A stretch of DNA of 64,000 nucleotides from Meishania sp964351985 (GCA_964351985.1 CAYGPR010000020.1:1-64000); one strand, 5' to 3'; counted from the first letter of the stretch, positions 8,062 to 17,339 are shown. The notes: generated from the letters alone by a model not told the origin. Made by a program: numbers and translations.

Positions 8062-9957
8062 TTATTGCAGAATGATAACACTTAAAGGTGGAATGGTCAA
8101 TTCAACAGAATTCTTTTGGCCGTGCCATTCTGTTTTGGTAGTCTTTATAGTAGTATTGACTATTCCGCTTCCACCATATTTTTTATCGTCACTGTTGAAT
8201 ATCTCTTTGTATTTTTTTGCTTTGGAAACCCCAATGCGATAGTTCTCTCTAGGTATAGGTGTAAAATTACAGGCAACTACCAAATCGTTTTTGGTATCGT
8301 GACCTTTGCGCATATAGGTCAAGACCGAATTTTCATGATCTCCATAATCTATCCATTGAAAACCCTCGGAGCTGAACTGTTTTTCATAAAGTGCGGGATA
8401 GGATTGATAAACGGCATTCAAATCCTTGACCACATTTTGGATTCCTCGGTGTAATTCATATTCGGTCAAATGCCAGTCGAGACTCTGCTGAAAATTCCAT
8501 TCGGAGGTCTGCCCGAATTCTGCCCCTTGAAACATGAGCTTGGCGCCAGGGTGCGTAAACATATAACCAAAAAGCAATCTCAAGTTCGCAAAACGTTGCC
8601 ATTCGTCTCCCGGCATTCTATAGATCAGCGACTGCTTACCATAGACCACCTCATCATGTGAAAACGGAAGCATGAAATTTTCCGTAAAAGCATACGTCAT
8701 ACTGAAGGTAATATCATTTTGATGGTGTCTTCTGTAGATCGGTTCTTTTTTGAAATACTCAAGGGTATCGTGCATCCATCCCATCATCCATTTCATGCCA
8801 AAACCGAGACCACCCAAATTCACCGGTCTAGAAACTCCTGAAAAGGCAGTGGACTCTTCTGCAATAGTTTGAACACCATCATAACTTTTGTAAACCTCTT
8901 CGTTCAATTCCTTCAATAAGGATATTGCCTCGAGATTTTCGTTGTTGCCATAGATATTCGGCTCCCAATCTCCTTCTTCCCTGGAATAGTCCAAATACAA
9001 CATAGAGGCTACGGCGTCGACACGTAGGCCGTCAACATGAAATTGTTCCAGCCAAAAAAGGGCATTGCTTATCAAAAAAGCGCGCACTTCGTTACGGCCA
9101 TAATTAAAAATCAAACTTTTCCAGTCAGGATGATACCCTCTTCTGCGATCGGGATGTTCATATAAGTTCGAGCCGTCAAAATTACCAAGTCCGTGTGCAT
9201 CTTCTGGAAAATGGGACGGCACCCAGTCTAGAATAACCCCTATATCATTTTGATGGAATTTATCGACCAACACCTTGAAATCTTCCGGTTTCCCGAAACG
9301 GGAAGTCGGTGCAAAATAACCGGTTAGTTGATAGCCCCATGAAGGGTCGTACGGAAATTCCATGATCGGCATAAACTCTACATGCGTATAGCCCATTTCC
9401 TTGACATACTGAACAAGTTCGTCGGCAAGTTCAAGGTACGACATAAAGGTATTGTCGGCTTTTCGCCTCCATGAGCCCAAATGCACTTCATAGACCGAAT
9501 AGGGTCGATCCAATCCATTTTTATCCTTTCGATATCCCATCCATTTTTTATCCTTCCACTTATAATCCGATTTCCAGACCACAGAGGCTGTTTTCGGTGG
9601 GTGTTCACAAAATCGGGCAAAGGGATCGGCCTTTTCCGTTATGATATCATTATTGTTCGATTGAATCTTATACTTATATAATGTGCCTTGGTCAAGCCCG
9701 GGAATAAAACCTTCCCAAATACCACTGGAATCCCAACGTACGTTGAGTTTATGATCACCCTCTATCCAAAAATTAAAATCGCCGACTACGGAAACCGATT
9801 TAGCCGAGGGTGCCCAAACGGCAAAATAGACTCCCTTTTCACCATCGACTTCCACGATATGTGAGCCAAGTTTTTCATACAATCGATAATGCTTACCCGA
9901 TTTGAAAAGATCTATATCGAAGTCCGTAAATAAACTATGCACCTTAACTTTGCTCAT
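8062..9957 (-). CDS. glgB: 1,4-alpha-glucan branching enzyme
   Basis: This 631-residue GH13 subfamily 9 branching enzyme introduces alpha-1,6 branches into linear alpha-1,4-glucan. A CBM48 domain (about residues 35-110) precedes the barrel. The nucleophile is Asp314 in LRVDAVASMLY, the general acid is Glu367 in TIAEEST, and FSHDEVVYGK carries the third acidic residue. The YLDYSR after the nucleophile region is typical of GlgB. I begin at the ATG at 9957 (MSKVKVHS), which leaves four bases after the maltokinase stop; an ATG at 9975 would overlap that gene by 14 bases. Together with GlgE and maltokinase it forms the core of the GlgE route to branched alpha-glucan. Confidence 0.95.
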   Translation of the reverse strand: MSKVKVHSLFTDFDIDLFKSGKHYRLYEKLGSHIVEVDGEKGVYFAVWAPSAKSVSVVGDFNFWIEGDHKLNVRWDSSGIWEGFIPGLDQGTLYKYKIQSNNNDIITEKADPFARFCEHPPKTASVVWKSDYKWKDKKWMGYRKDKNGLDRPYSVYEVHLGSWRRKADNTFMSYLELADELVQYVKEMGYTHVEFMPIMEFPYDPSWGYQLTGYFAPTSRFGKPEDFKVLVDKFHQNDIGVILDWVPSHFPEDAHGLGNFDGSNLYEHPDRRRGYHPDWKSLIFNYGRNEVRAFLISNALFWLEQFHVDGLRVDAVASMLYLDYSREEGDWEPNIYGNNENLEAISLLKELNEEVYKSYDGVQTIAEESTAFSGVSRPVNLGGLGFGMKWMMGWMHDTLEYFKKEPIYRRHHQNDITFSMTYAFTENFMLPFSHDEVVYGKQSLIYRMPGDEWQRFANLRLLFGYMFTHPGAKLMFQGAEFGQTSEWNFQQSLDWHLTEYELHRGIQNVVKDLNAVYQSYPALYEKQFSSEGFQWIDYGDHENSVLTYMRKGHDTKNDLVVACNFTPIPRENYRIGVSKAKKYKEIFNSDDKKYGGSGIVNTTIKTTKTEWHGQKNSVELTIPPLSVIILQ

Positions 9958-9961
9958 ATAA

Positions 9962-11596
9962 TTATTTTGTTTCATTTATTATACCTAGAATTCCTTCTAG
10001 TGGAATTACGGCCCAGCGAGGACGTGAATTCATCTCATAGCCCAATTCATAGACCGCCTTCTCCAGCATTGTATACTTTAGAATGAAAATCCGTTCTTGA
10101 TGGTACCCGATATTGAGATTGTTCTCTTGGATCAAGGTAACATAGGTTTCCAAAAATACGCCAATAAAAAATCGATATAATGTTTCGCCCGCTTTAAAAA
10201 GATCTTCTTGGGAATATGGATATTTGTCGCCATTATTAAAAATAGTAGCATAAATGGCATAGTGAAAAGAACGGAAAATACCTGCGACGTCCTTCAAAGG
10301 CGGATGTTTCACCTTTCTGTCACGAATGGTGCTTTCAGGCTCTCCCTCAAAATCAAGAAGATAAAAATCATCATTGTTAACCAAAATCTGACCTAAATGA
10401 TAATCACCGTGCACCCGTATTCGTTCTCCCTTTAGCTTCGTCCAATCGAAATTTACGAAACGGCGTCGAATCTCGTTCTTTCGCTCTAAAAATTCTGTAA
10501 CAAGTTCTGCGGCCCTACCCTCCAATTTATGGAGATTGTTCTCGACACTATTTATTCTGTTCTGAAACTGATATAACAACCGGTTTTTAAGCCATACTTC
10601 ATAGTCGCTATTAAAATGTGCCGGAGTAAAGGCGGTATCCTCGAACTCAGAACCTAGGGCGATATGCATTTCAGCAGTACGTTGGGCCATCACTTGCAAC
10701 CTTAGAAAAATACCAAGACCGGCCCAGTCAATGATTTCCGGTGGAACATCCTTTATTTGCAACCGCTGGAACATTTCTGTTTCGGGCAGCCTTGAAACGT
10801 CGATTTTTTTATACTCCAAATTGGCGAACACCTTGTGAACCTCTTTGAGCATGAACTCCCACGCATCGCCCTGATTGGGCACTAATTCCTGTAAAAGTGC
10901 AACTGTGATATTATCCTTGTCCTTGTCAATAAAACTAATACTTCCCAAATAAGCAGGGGTATTTTTAAAACCTTTCTTTTCAGAAAGAAATTGGCTCATC
11001 TCAAAGTCGGGATTCCTATCCGCATAGATTCGCCTGAAAAATTTGATGACCGAATTATCATTGATGATGATTGAGGTATTGCTCTGCTCAAACCCCATAA
11101 AACGCGACGATTTGTATTCAGTTTCTTTGAACAATTCGCTTTTATGATACCGTACAGCGGTCCTATCATTGGGTAAGGAGGTCATAATACGTTCGAAGAC
11201 GAGTTTTCTGAAGGCCTCTAAGTTGATGGCGTCGATAATAAAGCCTTCTTGACCCTTCATGGTCAACGGTAGAATACGATCTTCTTTAGCAAAACTTTCA
11301 TCTGAGACAAAGGCGATCGGCAAAAAATAGTGCTGATAAAAGGCCTCTTCAAAATTTATTTCCAACAAGAGACCGTAGTACACTTCCTCATTTTGCTGGA
11401 TTCTGAAATACTGATGTAATTCGATGTATTTCAGTTTACTCGACTTGCCACCGTACCAGCGTTGTCTGAGAATATACTCCACAAGAATATCGGACAAAAA
11501 AGCCTTAATAAAAGGTTCATGGTCAAGCAAGTTTTCCCAGGGCACATCGAAAATGTACGGAGGTTGCAATAGGGTTTCTTGCTTCTTTTTCACCAT
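9962..11596 (-). CDS. mak: Maltokinase (ATP:maltose 1-phosphotransferase)
   Basis: This 544-residue stand-alone maltokinase makes maltose 1-phosphate, the donor used by GlgE. The N-terminal cap has the family motif LRQRWYGGKS (residues 43-52). The kinase fold has a P-loop-like SNTSIII with Lys185 in SVIKFF, the catalytic loop HGDYHLGQIL (396-405, Asp398) and the magnesium-binding DFEGEP (415-420). In many bacteria this enzyme is fused to, or complexed with, trehalose synthase TreS; here it is separate and no treS lies beside it. It is 17 bases downstream of a small membrane-protein gene and is followed directly by glgB. Calling it a maltokinase rather than another aminoglycoside-kinase-like enzyme rests on the motifs and on the glgE neighbour. 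Confidence 0.88.
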   Translation of the reverse strand: MVKKKQETLLQPPYIFDVPWENLLDHEPFIKAFLSDILVEYILRQRWYGGKSSKLKYIELHQYFRIQQNEEVYYGLLLEINFEEAFYQHYFLPIAFVSDESFAKEDRILPLTMKGQEGFIIDAINLEAFRKLVFERIMTSLPNDRTAVRYHKSELFKETEYKSSRFMGFEQSNTSIIINDNSVIKFFRRIYADRNPDFEMSQFLSEKKGFKNTPAYLGSISFIDKDKDNITVALLQELVPNQGDAWEFMLKEVHKVFANLEYKKIDVSRLPETEMFQRLQIKDVPPEIIDWAGLGIFLRLQVMAQRTAEMHIALGSEFEDTAFTPAHFNSDYEVWLKNRLLYQFQNRINSVENNLHKLEGRAAELVTEFLERKNEIRRRFVNFDWTKLKGERIRVHGDYHLGQILVNNDDFYLLDFEGEPESTIRDRKVKHPPLKDVAGIFRSFHYAIYATIFNNGDKYPYSQEDLFKAGETLYRFFIGVFLETYVTLIQENNLNIGYHQERIFILKYTMLEKAVYELGYEMNSRPRWAVIPLEGILGIINETK

Positions 11597-11613
11597 GTTT
11601 TCTATATCTATTT

Positions 11614-11811
11614 TTAACTATTATTATTTGTTTTCCGCGCTTTGAAATAATGATATAAAGAGCTTGCAGCAATTAAAGTCCATATGGCTCGATACAGCCA
11701 AATATTCATCGAAAAACCAAAAATCGAAGCATTTTCGCTGCCGCTCCAAAAACTGTAAATCACATTCACCACAGCTATTATTCCAACGATTAGGTTTAAC
11801 GTTTTGTTCAT
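11614..11811 (-). CDS. Small two-span membrane protein inside the GlgE operon
   Basis: This 65-residue protein has two hydrophobic stretches (about residues 5-24 and 37-55) and a basic C-terminus (FKARKTNNNS), consistent with a helical hairpin in the inner membrane. No family is recognised. It lies 22 bases downstream of glgE and 17 bases upstream of maltokinase on the same strand, the place where treS is often found in GlgE clusters. The conserved spacing suggests it is genuinely expressed with the pathway, but its role is unknown. Confidence 0.65.
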   Translation of the reverse strand: MNKTLNLIVGIIAVVNVIYSFWSGSENASIFGFSMNIWLYRAIWTLIAASSLYHYFKARKTNNNS

Positions 11812-11833
11812 ACTAAAAAATTGATCGGCCTTG

Positions 11834-13774
11834 TTATTGCCTTTTTATATGGAATAAATGAAATGGAAGCGCAGGATGTACTTCCACAAAATTCCATTCT
11901 TCTCGCCAAATGTAGCTATTATTCGTTATCACATCATGCATTTCTACGGGTTGCCCATTATGAAGGCCCATTTCTTCCAAAGGAAGTTGTACCGTTCCTC
12001 GTTGCGCATAATGATTATCAAGATTGATTATGGTCAGGGTCTCATCGGTGCGGTCATCGTTCCATTTGTAAAAAGCGATCAACATATCGTTTTCGATATG
12101 GCAAAAACGAATGTTGTTCGTCTGTTGTAAGGAACCGTGTGCTTTTCGGGCGGCATTGATCTTCGAAATCACATAGACCAATTTATTTTCGATAGTCCAG
12201 TCCCAATGCCGGATCTCGTATTTTTCTGAATGGAGGTATTCTTCCTTGCCGGGCATGGCATCGCTGACCATATATTCATAGACGGGACCATACAACCCAA
12301 GGTTACCGCATAACGCGGCCGCCAGCGCGTAGCGTAATATATGCATAGCTTCGTTGGCCCCTTGTAGATGATAGGGATTGATATCGGGTGTGTTCGGCCA
12401 GAAGTTAGGTCGATAATATTCCCGCATCTCGGTTTGGGTCAACTCGGTCATATACTCGATCAATTCATGTTTCAAGACCCGCCATGTAAAATAAGTATAG
12501 GATTGTGAGAAACCCTGCTTGCCTAATTGTTGCATTACTTTGGGACGAGAAAATGCTTCGGCCAAAAACAGAACATCAGGATGCTTCTTTTTCACTTCGG
12601 CAATCAACCAGTTCCAAAAATAATAGGGTTTGGTATGCGGATTATCGACCCTGAAAATATTAATTCCACATTTCACCCAATGCAGGGTGACACTGAGCAA
12701 TTCATCCCAAAGTGCCTTATATTCCTTTGCATCGAAATGAAAATTGACAATATCCTGATATTTTTTCGGGGGATTCTCGGCATACTGGATCGTACCATCG
12801 GGCCGCTTTCTGAACCATTCCGGGTTTTCCGAAATATACGGATGGTCCGGAGCTGCCTGAAAGGCGAGATCCATCGCAATCTCGATATCGTGTTGTTTCG
12901 CTTTTTTTATGAGCTCCTTAAAATCTTTTTCCGTACCCAGTTCAGGGTGAATCGATTTATGGCCCCCTAGATTCGATCCTATTGCCCATGGCACACCTGA
13001 ATCGCCCTCTTCGGCGTTTGTTGCATTATTTTTACCTTTTCTATTTTTCTCTCCGATGGGATGAATTGGCGGAAAATACAAGGTGTCAAATCCCATTTTG
13101 GATACCCTGGGCAACAATTTTTCGCAATCCTTAAAAGTACCGTGCTTACCGATTTCAGGGGATGCCGAACGTGGGAAAAATTCATACCATGTACTGAAAT
13201 TCGCTTTTTTACGATCTACATATAATTGTAATGTCCTGCTGGTATTCGCCAAAAAACGTTGAGGATTTTCAATGAACAAAAGGTGCAGTTTTTCCGAAAC
13301 AGCTACTTTGATGGCTTCATTATATTTTGAGTCATCTTGAAAAAGCACTTCCCATTTTGCCAGTTCCGACTTATGTTTGCCGGTAAGTTTTTTAGTTAAA
13401 AACTTAAGGTATTGCACCCCATCAAGAAGTTCGCTTTTTACATGTTGGCCATCTTTTAATTTGGCTTCGATACCGTGTTGCCAGTTTAGGGCATGGTCTA
13501 CCCAACCCTGTATCCGATATTCGTAAAATCCTTGTTTACCGACCGAGAAAGTAGCGCTGTGTACATCGTTTCCCAGATGGATCATGCGCACATTTTCGAA
13601 CGATTTTTGGTTTTCATGTTTGAACTGTAACTCGGCCTGAATAATATCGTGCCCGTCTCCAAGAACATCGGCGACTACGATAATATTCTCCCCTACTACT
13701 CTTTTTATGAAAAAAGCACCGCATTCTAACTGAGGGCTAATATTTTCAATAACAACACGTTGTTGTCTAAGCAT
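11834..13774 (-). CDS. glgE: Alpha-1,4-glucan:maltose-1-phosphate maltosyltransferase
   Basis: This 646-residue GlgE (GH13 subfamily 3) transfers maltosyl units from maltose 1-phosphate to the non-reducing end of alpha-1,4-glucan. An N-terminal beta-sandwich (about residues 1-115) and helical insert precede the barrel. The phosphate-binding loop PPKKYQD is at 335-341. The nucleophile is Asp377 in FRVDNPHTKP, the general acid is Glu406 in FLAEAF, and Asp464 lies in NTPDIN. All key residues are present and length is normal for the family. It is the first gene of the minus-strand cluster, so its promoter should lie in 13775-13972, shared with the divergent collagen-like lipoprotein gene; no clear TAnnTTTG box was found there. 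Confidence 0.95.
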   Translation of the reverse strand: MLRQQRVVIENISPQLECGAFFIKRVVGENIIVVADVLGDGHDIIQAELQFKHENQKSFENVRMIHLGNDVHSATFSVGKQGFYEYRIQGWVDHALNWQHGIEAKLKDGQHVKSELLDGVQYLKFLTKKLTGKHKSELAKWEVLFQDDSKYNEAIKVAVSEKLHLLFIENPQRFLANTSRTLQLYVDRKKANFSTWYEFFPRSASPEIGKHGTFKDCEKLLPRVSKMGFDTLYFPPIHPIGEKNRKGKNNATNAEEGDSGVPWAIGSNLGGHKSIHPELGTEKDFKELIKKAKQHDIEIAMDLAFQAAPDHPYISENPEWFRKRPDGTIQYAENPPKKYQDIVNFHFDAKEYKALWDELLSVTLHWVKCGINIFRVDNPHTKPYYFWNWLIAEVKKKHPDVLFLAEAFSRPKVMQQLGKQGFSQSYTYFTWRVLKHELIEYMTELTQTEMREYYRPNFWPNTPDINPYHLQGANEAMHILRYALAAALCGNLGLYGPVYEYMVSDAMPGKEEYLHSEKYEIRHWDWTIENKLVYVISKINAARKAHGSLQQTNNIRFCHIENDMLIAFYKWNDDRTDETLTIINLDNHYAQRGTVQLPLEEMGLHNGQPVEMHDVITNNSYIWREEWNFVEVHPALPFHLFHIKRQ

Positions 13775-13972
13775 GGTCTTTGGTTTGTTGGTTATATACT
13801 GTAGTTTCTAAAAATAGGGAATTCTTATCAAACAAAAATCAGGAATTCAGGATATTTCAAACCATTCTCAACACTAACGTTTTCTCTTGAATTCAATTTT
13901 GGAACGCTTTTTGAAAGTATTCGAAACATCACACTGACGACAATGTATAAAAATCATTTAAACTTTAGCATT

Positions 13973-14539
13973 ATGAAAAAAATCACTTTAGTACTCGGCG
14001 CCTTTTTAACCTTATTCTTTGTGGCATGTGAAGGGCCACAGGGCCCTCCGGGATTTGATGGTTTCGACGGTCTAGATGGATTGGACGGTCAAGACGGAAT
14101 CAATATTCTTGGAAAGGTCATCGACATCGAAGGTGATTTTACAGTGGAGAACGAATATTCCATTTTTTTCGAATTTCCCCAGAACGTCGAAGTCTTCGAA
14201 ACCGATGTGGTTCTCGTTTATATTCTATGGGATCAGATCGAAGACAGTAACGGAGACCCCGTCGATGTTTGGCGATTATTGCCCCAGACCCGCATCTTAG
14301 ATCAAGGATTGCTTCAATATAATTATGACCACACCTTCTTTGACGTGAATCTGTTCTTGGAATCGGACTTTGATCTTACGACTTTGCAGCCAGGCGATAC
14401 CGATAATCAAGTATTTCGAATTGCAATACTTCCTGCCGAAACGCTTTCCGGTTCAAAAATCGACAAGTCGAATATCGAAGGTATTATGGGCATGATAAAT
14501 GTGAACGAATTGGATGTCCAAAAAATTAGTCTCGACTAA
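13973..14539 (+). CDS. Lipoprotein with short collagen-like Gly-X-Y stretch
   Basis: This 188-residue protein has a lipoprotein signal (lipobox FVAC near residue 19). It is followed at once by eight Gly-X-Y triplets, GPQGPPGFDGFDG and then LDGLDGQDGIN, and then a folded region with no recognised family (about residues 45-188). I use the ATG at 13973 because an upstream in-frame ATG at 13943 would put ten non-hydrophobic residues before the signal. The triplets are acidic (GFD/GLD/GQD), as in other bacterial collagen-like lipoproteins, and could form a short trimeric stalk that presents the C-terminal domain on the surface. A strong terminator follows. Its function is unknown. Confidence 0.75.
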   Translation: MKKITLVLGAFLTLFFVACEGPQGPPGFDGFDGLDGLDGQDGINILGKVIDIEGDFTVENEYSIFFEFPQNVEVFETDVVLVYILWDQIEDSNGDPVDVWRLLPQTRILDQGLLQYNYDHTFFDVNLFLESDFDLTTLQPGDTDNQVFRIAILPAETLSGSKIDKSNIEGIMGMINVNELDVQKISLD

Positions 14540-14558
14540 ATGTACCCCCACAGAAGAT

Positions 14559-14592
14559 AAACCCGTTGGCCAATTTGGTCGACGGGTTTTTA
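14559..14592 (+). terminator. Intrinsic terminator
   Basis: AAACCCGTTGGCC, loop AATTT, GGTCGACGGGTTT makes a 13-pair stem with two G-T pairs, followed by a T run. It lies 20 bases after the collagen-like lipoprotein stop. Confidence 0.9.
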
Positions 14593-14644
14593 TTTTCCAT
14601 AAAATTCGTTTCAAACAGAAATTCGATCTTTCTTATTGGTATCG

Positions 14645-14652
14645 TATCTTTG
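14645..14652 (+). promoter_or_regulatory. Bacteroidota -7 element for msrB
   Basis: TATCTTTG matches TAnnTTTG exactly and lies 42 bases ahead of the msrB ATG, just after the preceding terminator. A TTG at the expected -33 spacing is not clear. Confidence 0.55.
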
Positions 14653-14694
14653 AAAGGATTGTCTATGAAAAACGTCTAACAAGAAAAAGAAAAT

Positions 14695-15201
14695 ATGAGA
14701 GTTAAGGCATTGATATTAGCCGCTTGCTTTGCTTTTGCAAGCTGCAACGGGATTTCACAAGAAAAAAAGTCAAAAGAAACCGCCCAAGATACTAAAACAG
14801 CAACTTTTCCGGTTTCAAAGACCGAGGCCGAATGGCAAAAAGAACTGACCGAAATGGAGTTTTATGTACTTCGTAAAGCGGCTACCGAAAATGCCTTTAC
14901 CAGTGATTTGTTGGACAACAAAAAGGAGGGGGTCTATGTATGTGCCGGTTGCGGTACCGAAGTCTTCAAAAGCGAGCATAAATTCGACTCAGGTACAGGT
15001 TGGCCTAGCTTTGATCGTGAAATCGAAGGCAACGTAGCCTACGATGTTGACTACAAAATAGGCTACAAACGTACCGAAGAACATTGTGCTACCTGCGGTG
15101 GACATCTGGGGCATGTTTTTGATGATGGACCTAGTGCCACAACAGGAAAAAGACACTGTATTAACGGAGTGGCCTTAGATTTCATCCCTGCCGAAAAATA
15201 A
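14695..15201 (+). CDS. msrB: Peptide-methionine (R)-S-oxide reductase, lipoprotein form
   Basis: This 168-residue MsrB reduces methionine-R-sulfoxide in oxidised proteins. The signal peptide ends in a lipobox at Cys17 (FASC), so the enzyme is anchored in the envelope and acts on periplasmic proteins. The zinc site is CxxC twice, Cys83/Cys86 (VCAGC) and Cys131/Cys134 (CATC). The catalytic cysteine is Cys155 in RHCINGVAL. FDSGTGWPSF (97-106) is the conserved substrate-binding loop. The expected resolving cysteine is not obvious, so recycling may rely on an external thiol partner. It has its own promoter and is followed after 42 bases by a DinB-like gene. Confidence 0.95.
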   Translation: MRVKALILAACFAFASCNGISQEKKSKETAQDTKTATFPVSKTEAEWQKELTEMEFYVLRKAATENAFTSDLLDNKKEGVYVCAGCGTEVFKSEHKFDSGTGWPSFDREIEGNVAYDVDYKIGYKRTEEHCATCGGHLGHVFDDGPSATTGKRHCINGVALDFIPAEK

Positions 15202-15243
15202 GCTGCCAACGGAAGAGCTTTTCTATTTTCATGAAGTCGAAGT

Positions 15244-15771
15244 ATGTATTACCAAGAGAATTTTCTGGAAAGTGTTCGTTTTGAATTGATGAAGTACAAA
15301 TCGTACGGTGAAAAAACGTTTGCCCAGCTCAACGAGGAAGATATTCATTGGAAGTTTTCCGAGGCTGACAACAGCATCGCCATCATCGTTAAGCATATCG
15401 TTGGCAATATGCTGAGTCGGTTTACCAATTTTCTTACCGAAGATGGTGAAAAACCATGGCGTCATCGCGATGTTGAATTTGAACACCCGTACGAAAACAT
15501 GGCTGAAATGATAGCTGCCTGGCAAAATGGATGGGACTGCCTTTTTATTGCCATGGATTCAATCAAAAAGAACAATTTTGATACTCAGATCAAGATTAGA
15601 AATGAAGACCATACCATCATTGACGCCCTAACGCGTCAATTGGCACATTATGCAAGCCATATCGGTCAGATCATGCACATTGGGAAAATGATACGAGGTT
15701 CCGAATGGAGATCACTTTCGATACCTAAAGGACAATCCGAGGCATTCAATAAGCAGAAGTTCAGACGTTAA
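15244..15771 (+). CDS. DinB-superfamily protein (DUF1572)
   Basis: This 175-residue soluble protein has a four-helix DinB-like fold. Metal-ligand-type histidines appear in AIIVKHIVGN (about residue 50) and in QLAHYASHIGQ (about 139-149), the pattern of the DUF1572/DinB_2 group. These proteins are cytoplasmic metal-binding enzymes, some of them thiol transferases, mostly without a known substrate. There is no signal peptide. The gene is 42 bases behind msrB on the same strand and may be co-transcribed with it, which would fit a thiol- or stress-related role, but that is inference. Confidence 0.75.
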   Translation: MYYQENFLESVRFELMKYKSYGEKTFAQLNEEDIHWKFSEADNSIAIIVKHIVGNMLSRFTNFLTEDGEKPWRHRDVEFEHPYENMAEMIAAWQNGWDCLFIAMDSIKKNNFDTQIKIRNEDHTIIDALTRQLAHYASHIGQIMHIGKMIRGSEWRSLSIPKGQSEAFNKQKFRR

Positions 15772-15854
15772 ACCTTAAAATGGATAGGGTAAGGAATGTG
15801 ATGGCCTGTCACCAATTACCCTCACAAACTTTTTTCGAATTCGCTAATTGTCAC

Positions 15855-15886
15855 TTGTTTTTTGGTGCTTGATTTCCGTACTTTTG
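15855..15886 (+). promoter_or_regulatory. Bacteroidota promoter for lpdA
   Basis: A TTG at 15855-15857 and TACTTTTG at 15879-15886 are separated by 21 bases, matching the TTG-N17-23-TAnnTTTG consensus. The lpdA ATG follows 52 bases later. Confidence 0.7.
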
Positions 15887-15938
15887 CATCTGCCTTTGGC
15901 AAGATAAAATTCTATTCCAAAAATCAAAAATTCAGTAT

Positions 15939-17330
15939 ATGAGCAAATTTGATGTTATTGTTTTGGGCAGTGGTCCGGGAGGGTACGTAACCGCAATAAG
16001 GGCTTCACAACTAGGTCTTAAAACGGCCATCGTCGAAAAGGAAAACCTTGGTGGTGTCTGTTTGAACTGGGGGTGTATCCCCACCAAGGCGTTACTTAAA
16101 TCGGCTCAAGTATTTGAATATCTGAAACATGCGGGCGATTACGGACTAAAGGCAGAAGGCGTCGATAAAGATTTTGATGCCGTTGTGCAACGAAGCCGCA
16201 GTGTCGCCGACGGAATGAGCAAAGGCGTGCAGTTTTTGATGAAAAAGAATAAAATCGAGGTCATCAATGGGTACGGGACTTTAAAATCAGGAAAAAAAGT
16301 ATCGGTCAAAGGAGATGACGGAAAAGAGACCGAATACAGTGCCGACCATATTATCATTGCGACAGGCGCACGCAGTAGGGAATTGCCCAGTTTGCCACAA
16401 GATGGTAAAAAAATCATTGGCTATCGCGAAGCCATGACCTTAAAAGAACAGCCTAAGAAAATGATCGTTGTGGGCAGCGGTGCCATCGGTATCGAGTTTG
16501 CTTATTTCTATAATGCTATGGGCACCGACGTTACCGTCGTGGAATATTTACCGAATATCGTTCCTGTTGAAGATGAAGAAGTATCGAAACAATTGGAAAG
16601 AAGTTTTAAGAAAGCCGGCATAAAAATTATGACCTCTTCAGAAGTTACCCATGTCGACACTTCGGGCGAAGGGGTCAAAGTAAATGTAAAGAAGGCCGGT
16701 GGCGCAGAGATTATTCCTGCCGACATTGTTCTGTCGGCCGTGGGAATAAAATCTAATATTGAAAATATTGGACTTGAGGAAGTCGGAATCAAAACCGATA
16801 AAGACAAGATTTTGGTCAACGATTTTTACCAGACGAACGTACCCGGATATTATGCCATTGGAGATGTAACCCCTGGGCAGGCCTTGGCGCATGTTGCCTC
16901 AGCTGAGGGCATCCTATGTGTTGAAAAAATCGCTGGAATGCACGTAGAGCCGCTTGATTACGGCAACATTCCAGGCTGTACCTATTGCATGCCGGAAATT
17001 GCATCCGTAGGACTTACCGAAAAACAGGCCAGAGAAAAAGGATTGGACATCAAAGTGGGTAAATTCCCGTTTTCCGCAAGTGGAAAGGCAAAAGCTTCGG
17101 GCAACCCTGACGGTTTTGTAAAGGTCATCTTCGATGCGAAATACGGTGAATGGCTCGGTTGCCACATGATAGGGGCCGGCGTGACCGATATGATCGCGGA
17201 GGCGGTTGTCGCACGAAAGCTCGAAACGACAGGGCATGAGGTGTTAAAGGCCGTACACCCCCACCCTACTATGAGCGAAGCGGTTATGGAGGCTGTCGCA
17301 GCGGCATATGATGAAGTCATTCATTTATAA
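15939..17330 (+). CDS. lpdA: Dihydrolipoyl dehydrogenase (E3)
   Basis: This 463-residue flavoprotein reoxidises dihydrolipoamide in pyruvate/2-oxoglutarate dehydrogenase and glycine cleavage, passing electrons to NAD. It has the FAD Rossmann motif GSGPGG (10-15), the redox-active disulfide Cys41/Cys46 in GGVCLNWGCIPTK, the NAD-binding GSGAIGIEF (about 178-186), and the C-terminal active-site HPHPTMSEA, whose His-Glu pair works across the dimer. Length and motifs are all normal. It is monocistronic or followed by the PepSY-TM gene nine bases later, and it has a good promoter upstream. No E1 or E2 genes are in the window. Confidence 0.96.
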   Translation: MSKFDVIVLGSGPGGYVTAIRASQLGLKTAIVEKENLGGVCLNWGCIPTKALLKSAQVFEYLKHAGDYGLKAEGVDKDFDAVVQRSRSVADGMSKGVQFLMKKNKIEVINGYGTLKSGKKVSVKGDDGKETEYSADHIIIATGARSRELPSLPQDGKKIIGYREAMTLKEQPKKMIVVGSGAIGIEFAYFYNAMGTDVTVVEYLPNIVPVEDEEVSKQLERSFKKAGIKIMTSSEVTHVDTSGEGVKVNVKKAGGAEIIPADIVLSAVGIKSNIENIGLEEVGIKTDKDKILVNDFYQTNVPGYYAIGDVTPGQALAHVASAEGILCVEKIAGMHVEPLDYGNIPGCTYCMPEIASVGLTEKQAREKGLDIKVGKFPFSASGKAKASGNPDGFVKVIFDAKYGEWLGCHMIGAGVTDMIAEAVVARKLETTGHEVLKAVHPHPTMSEAVMEAVAAAYDEVIHL

Positions 17331-17339
17331 ATTTTTTAG

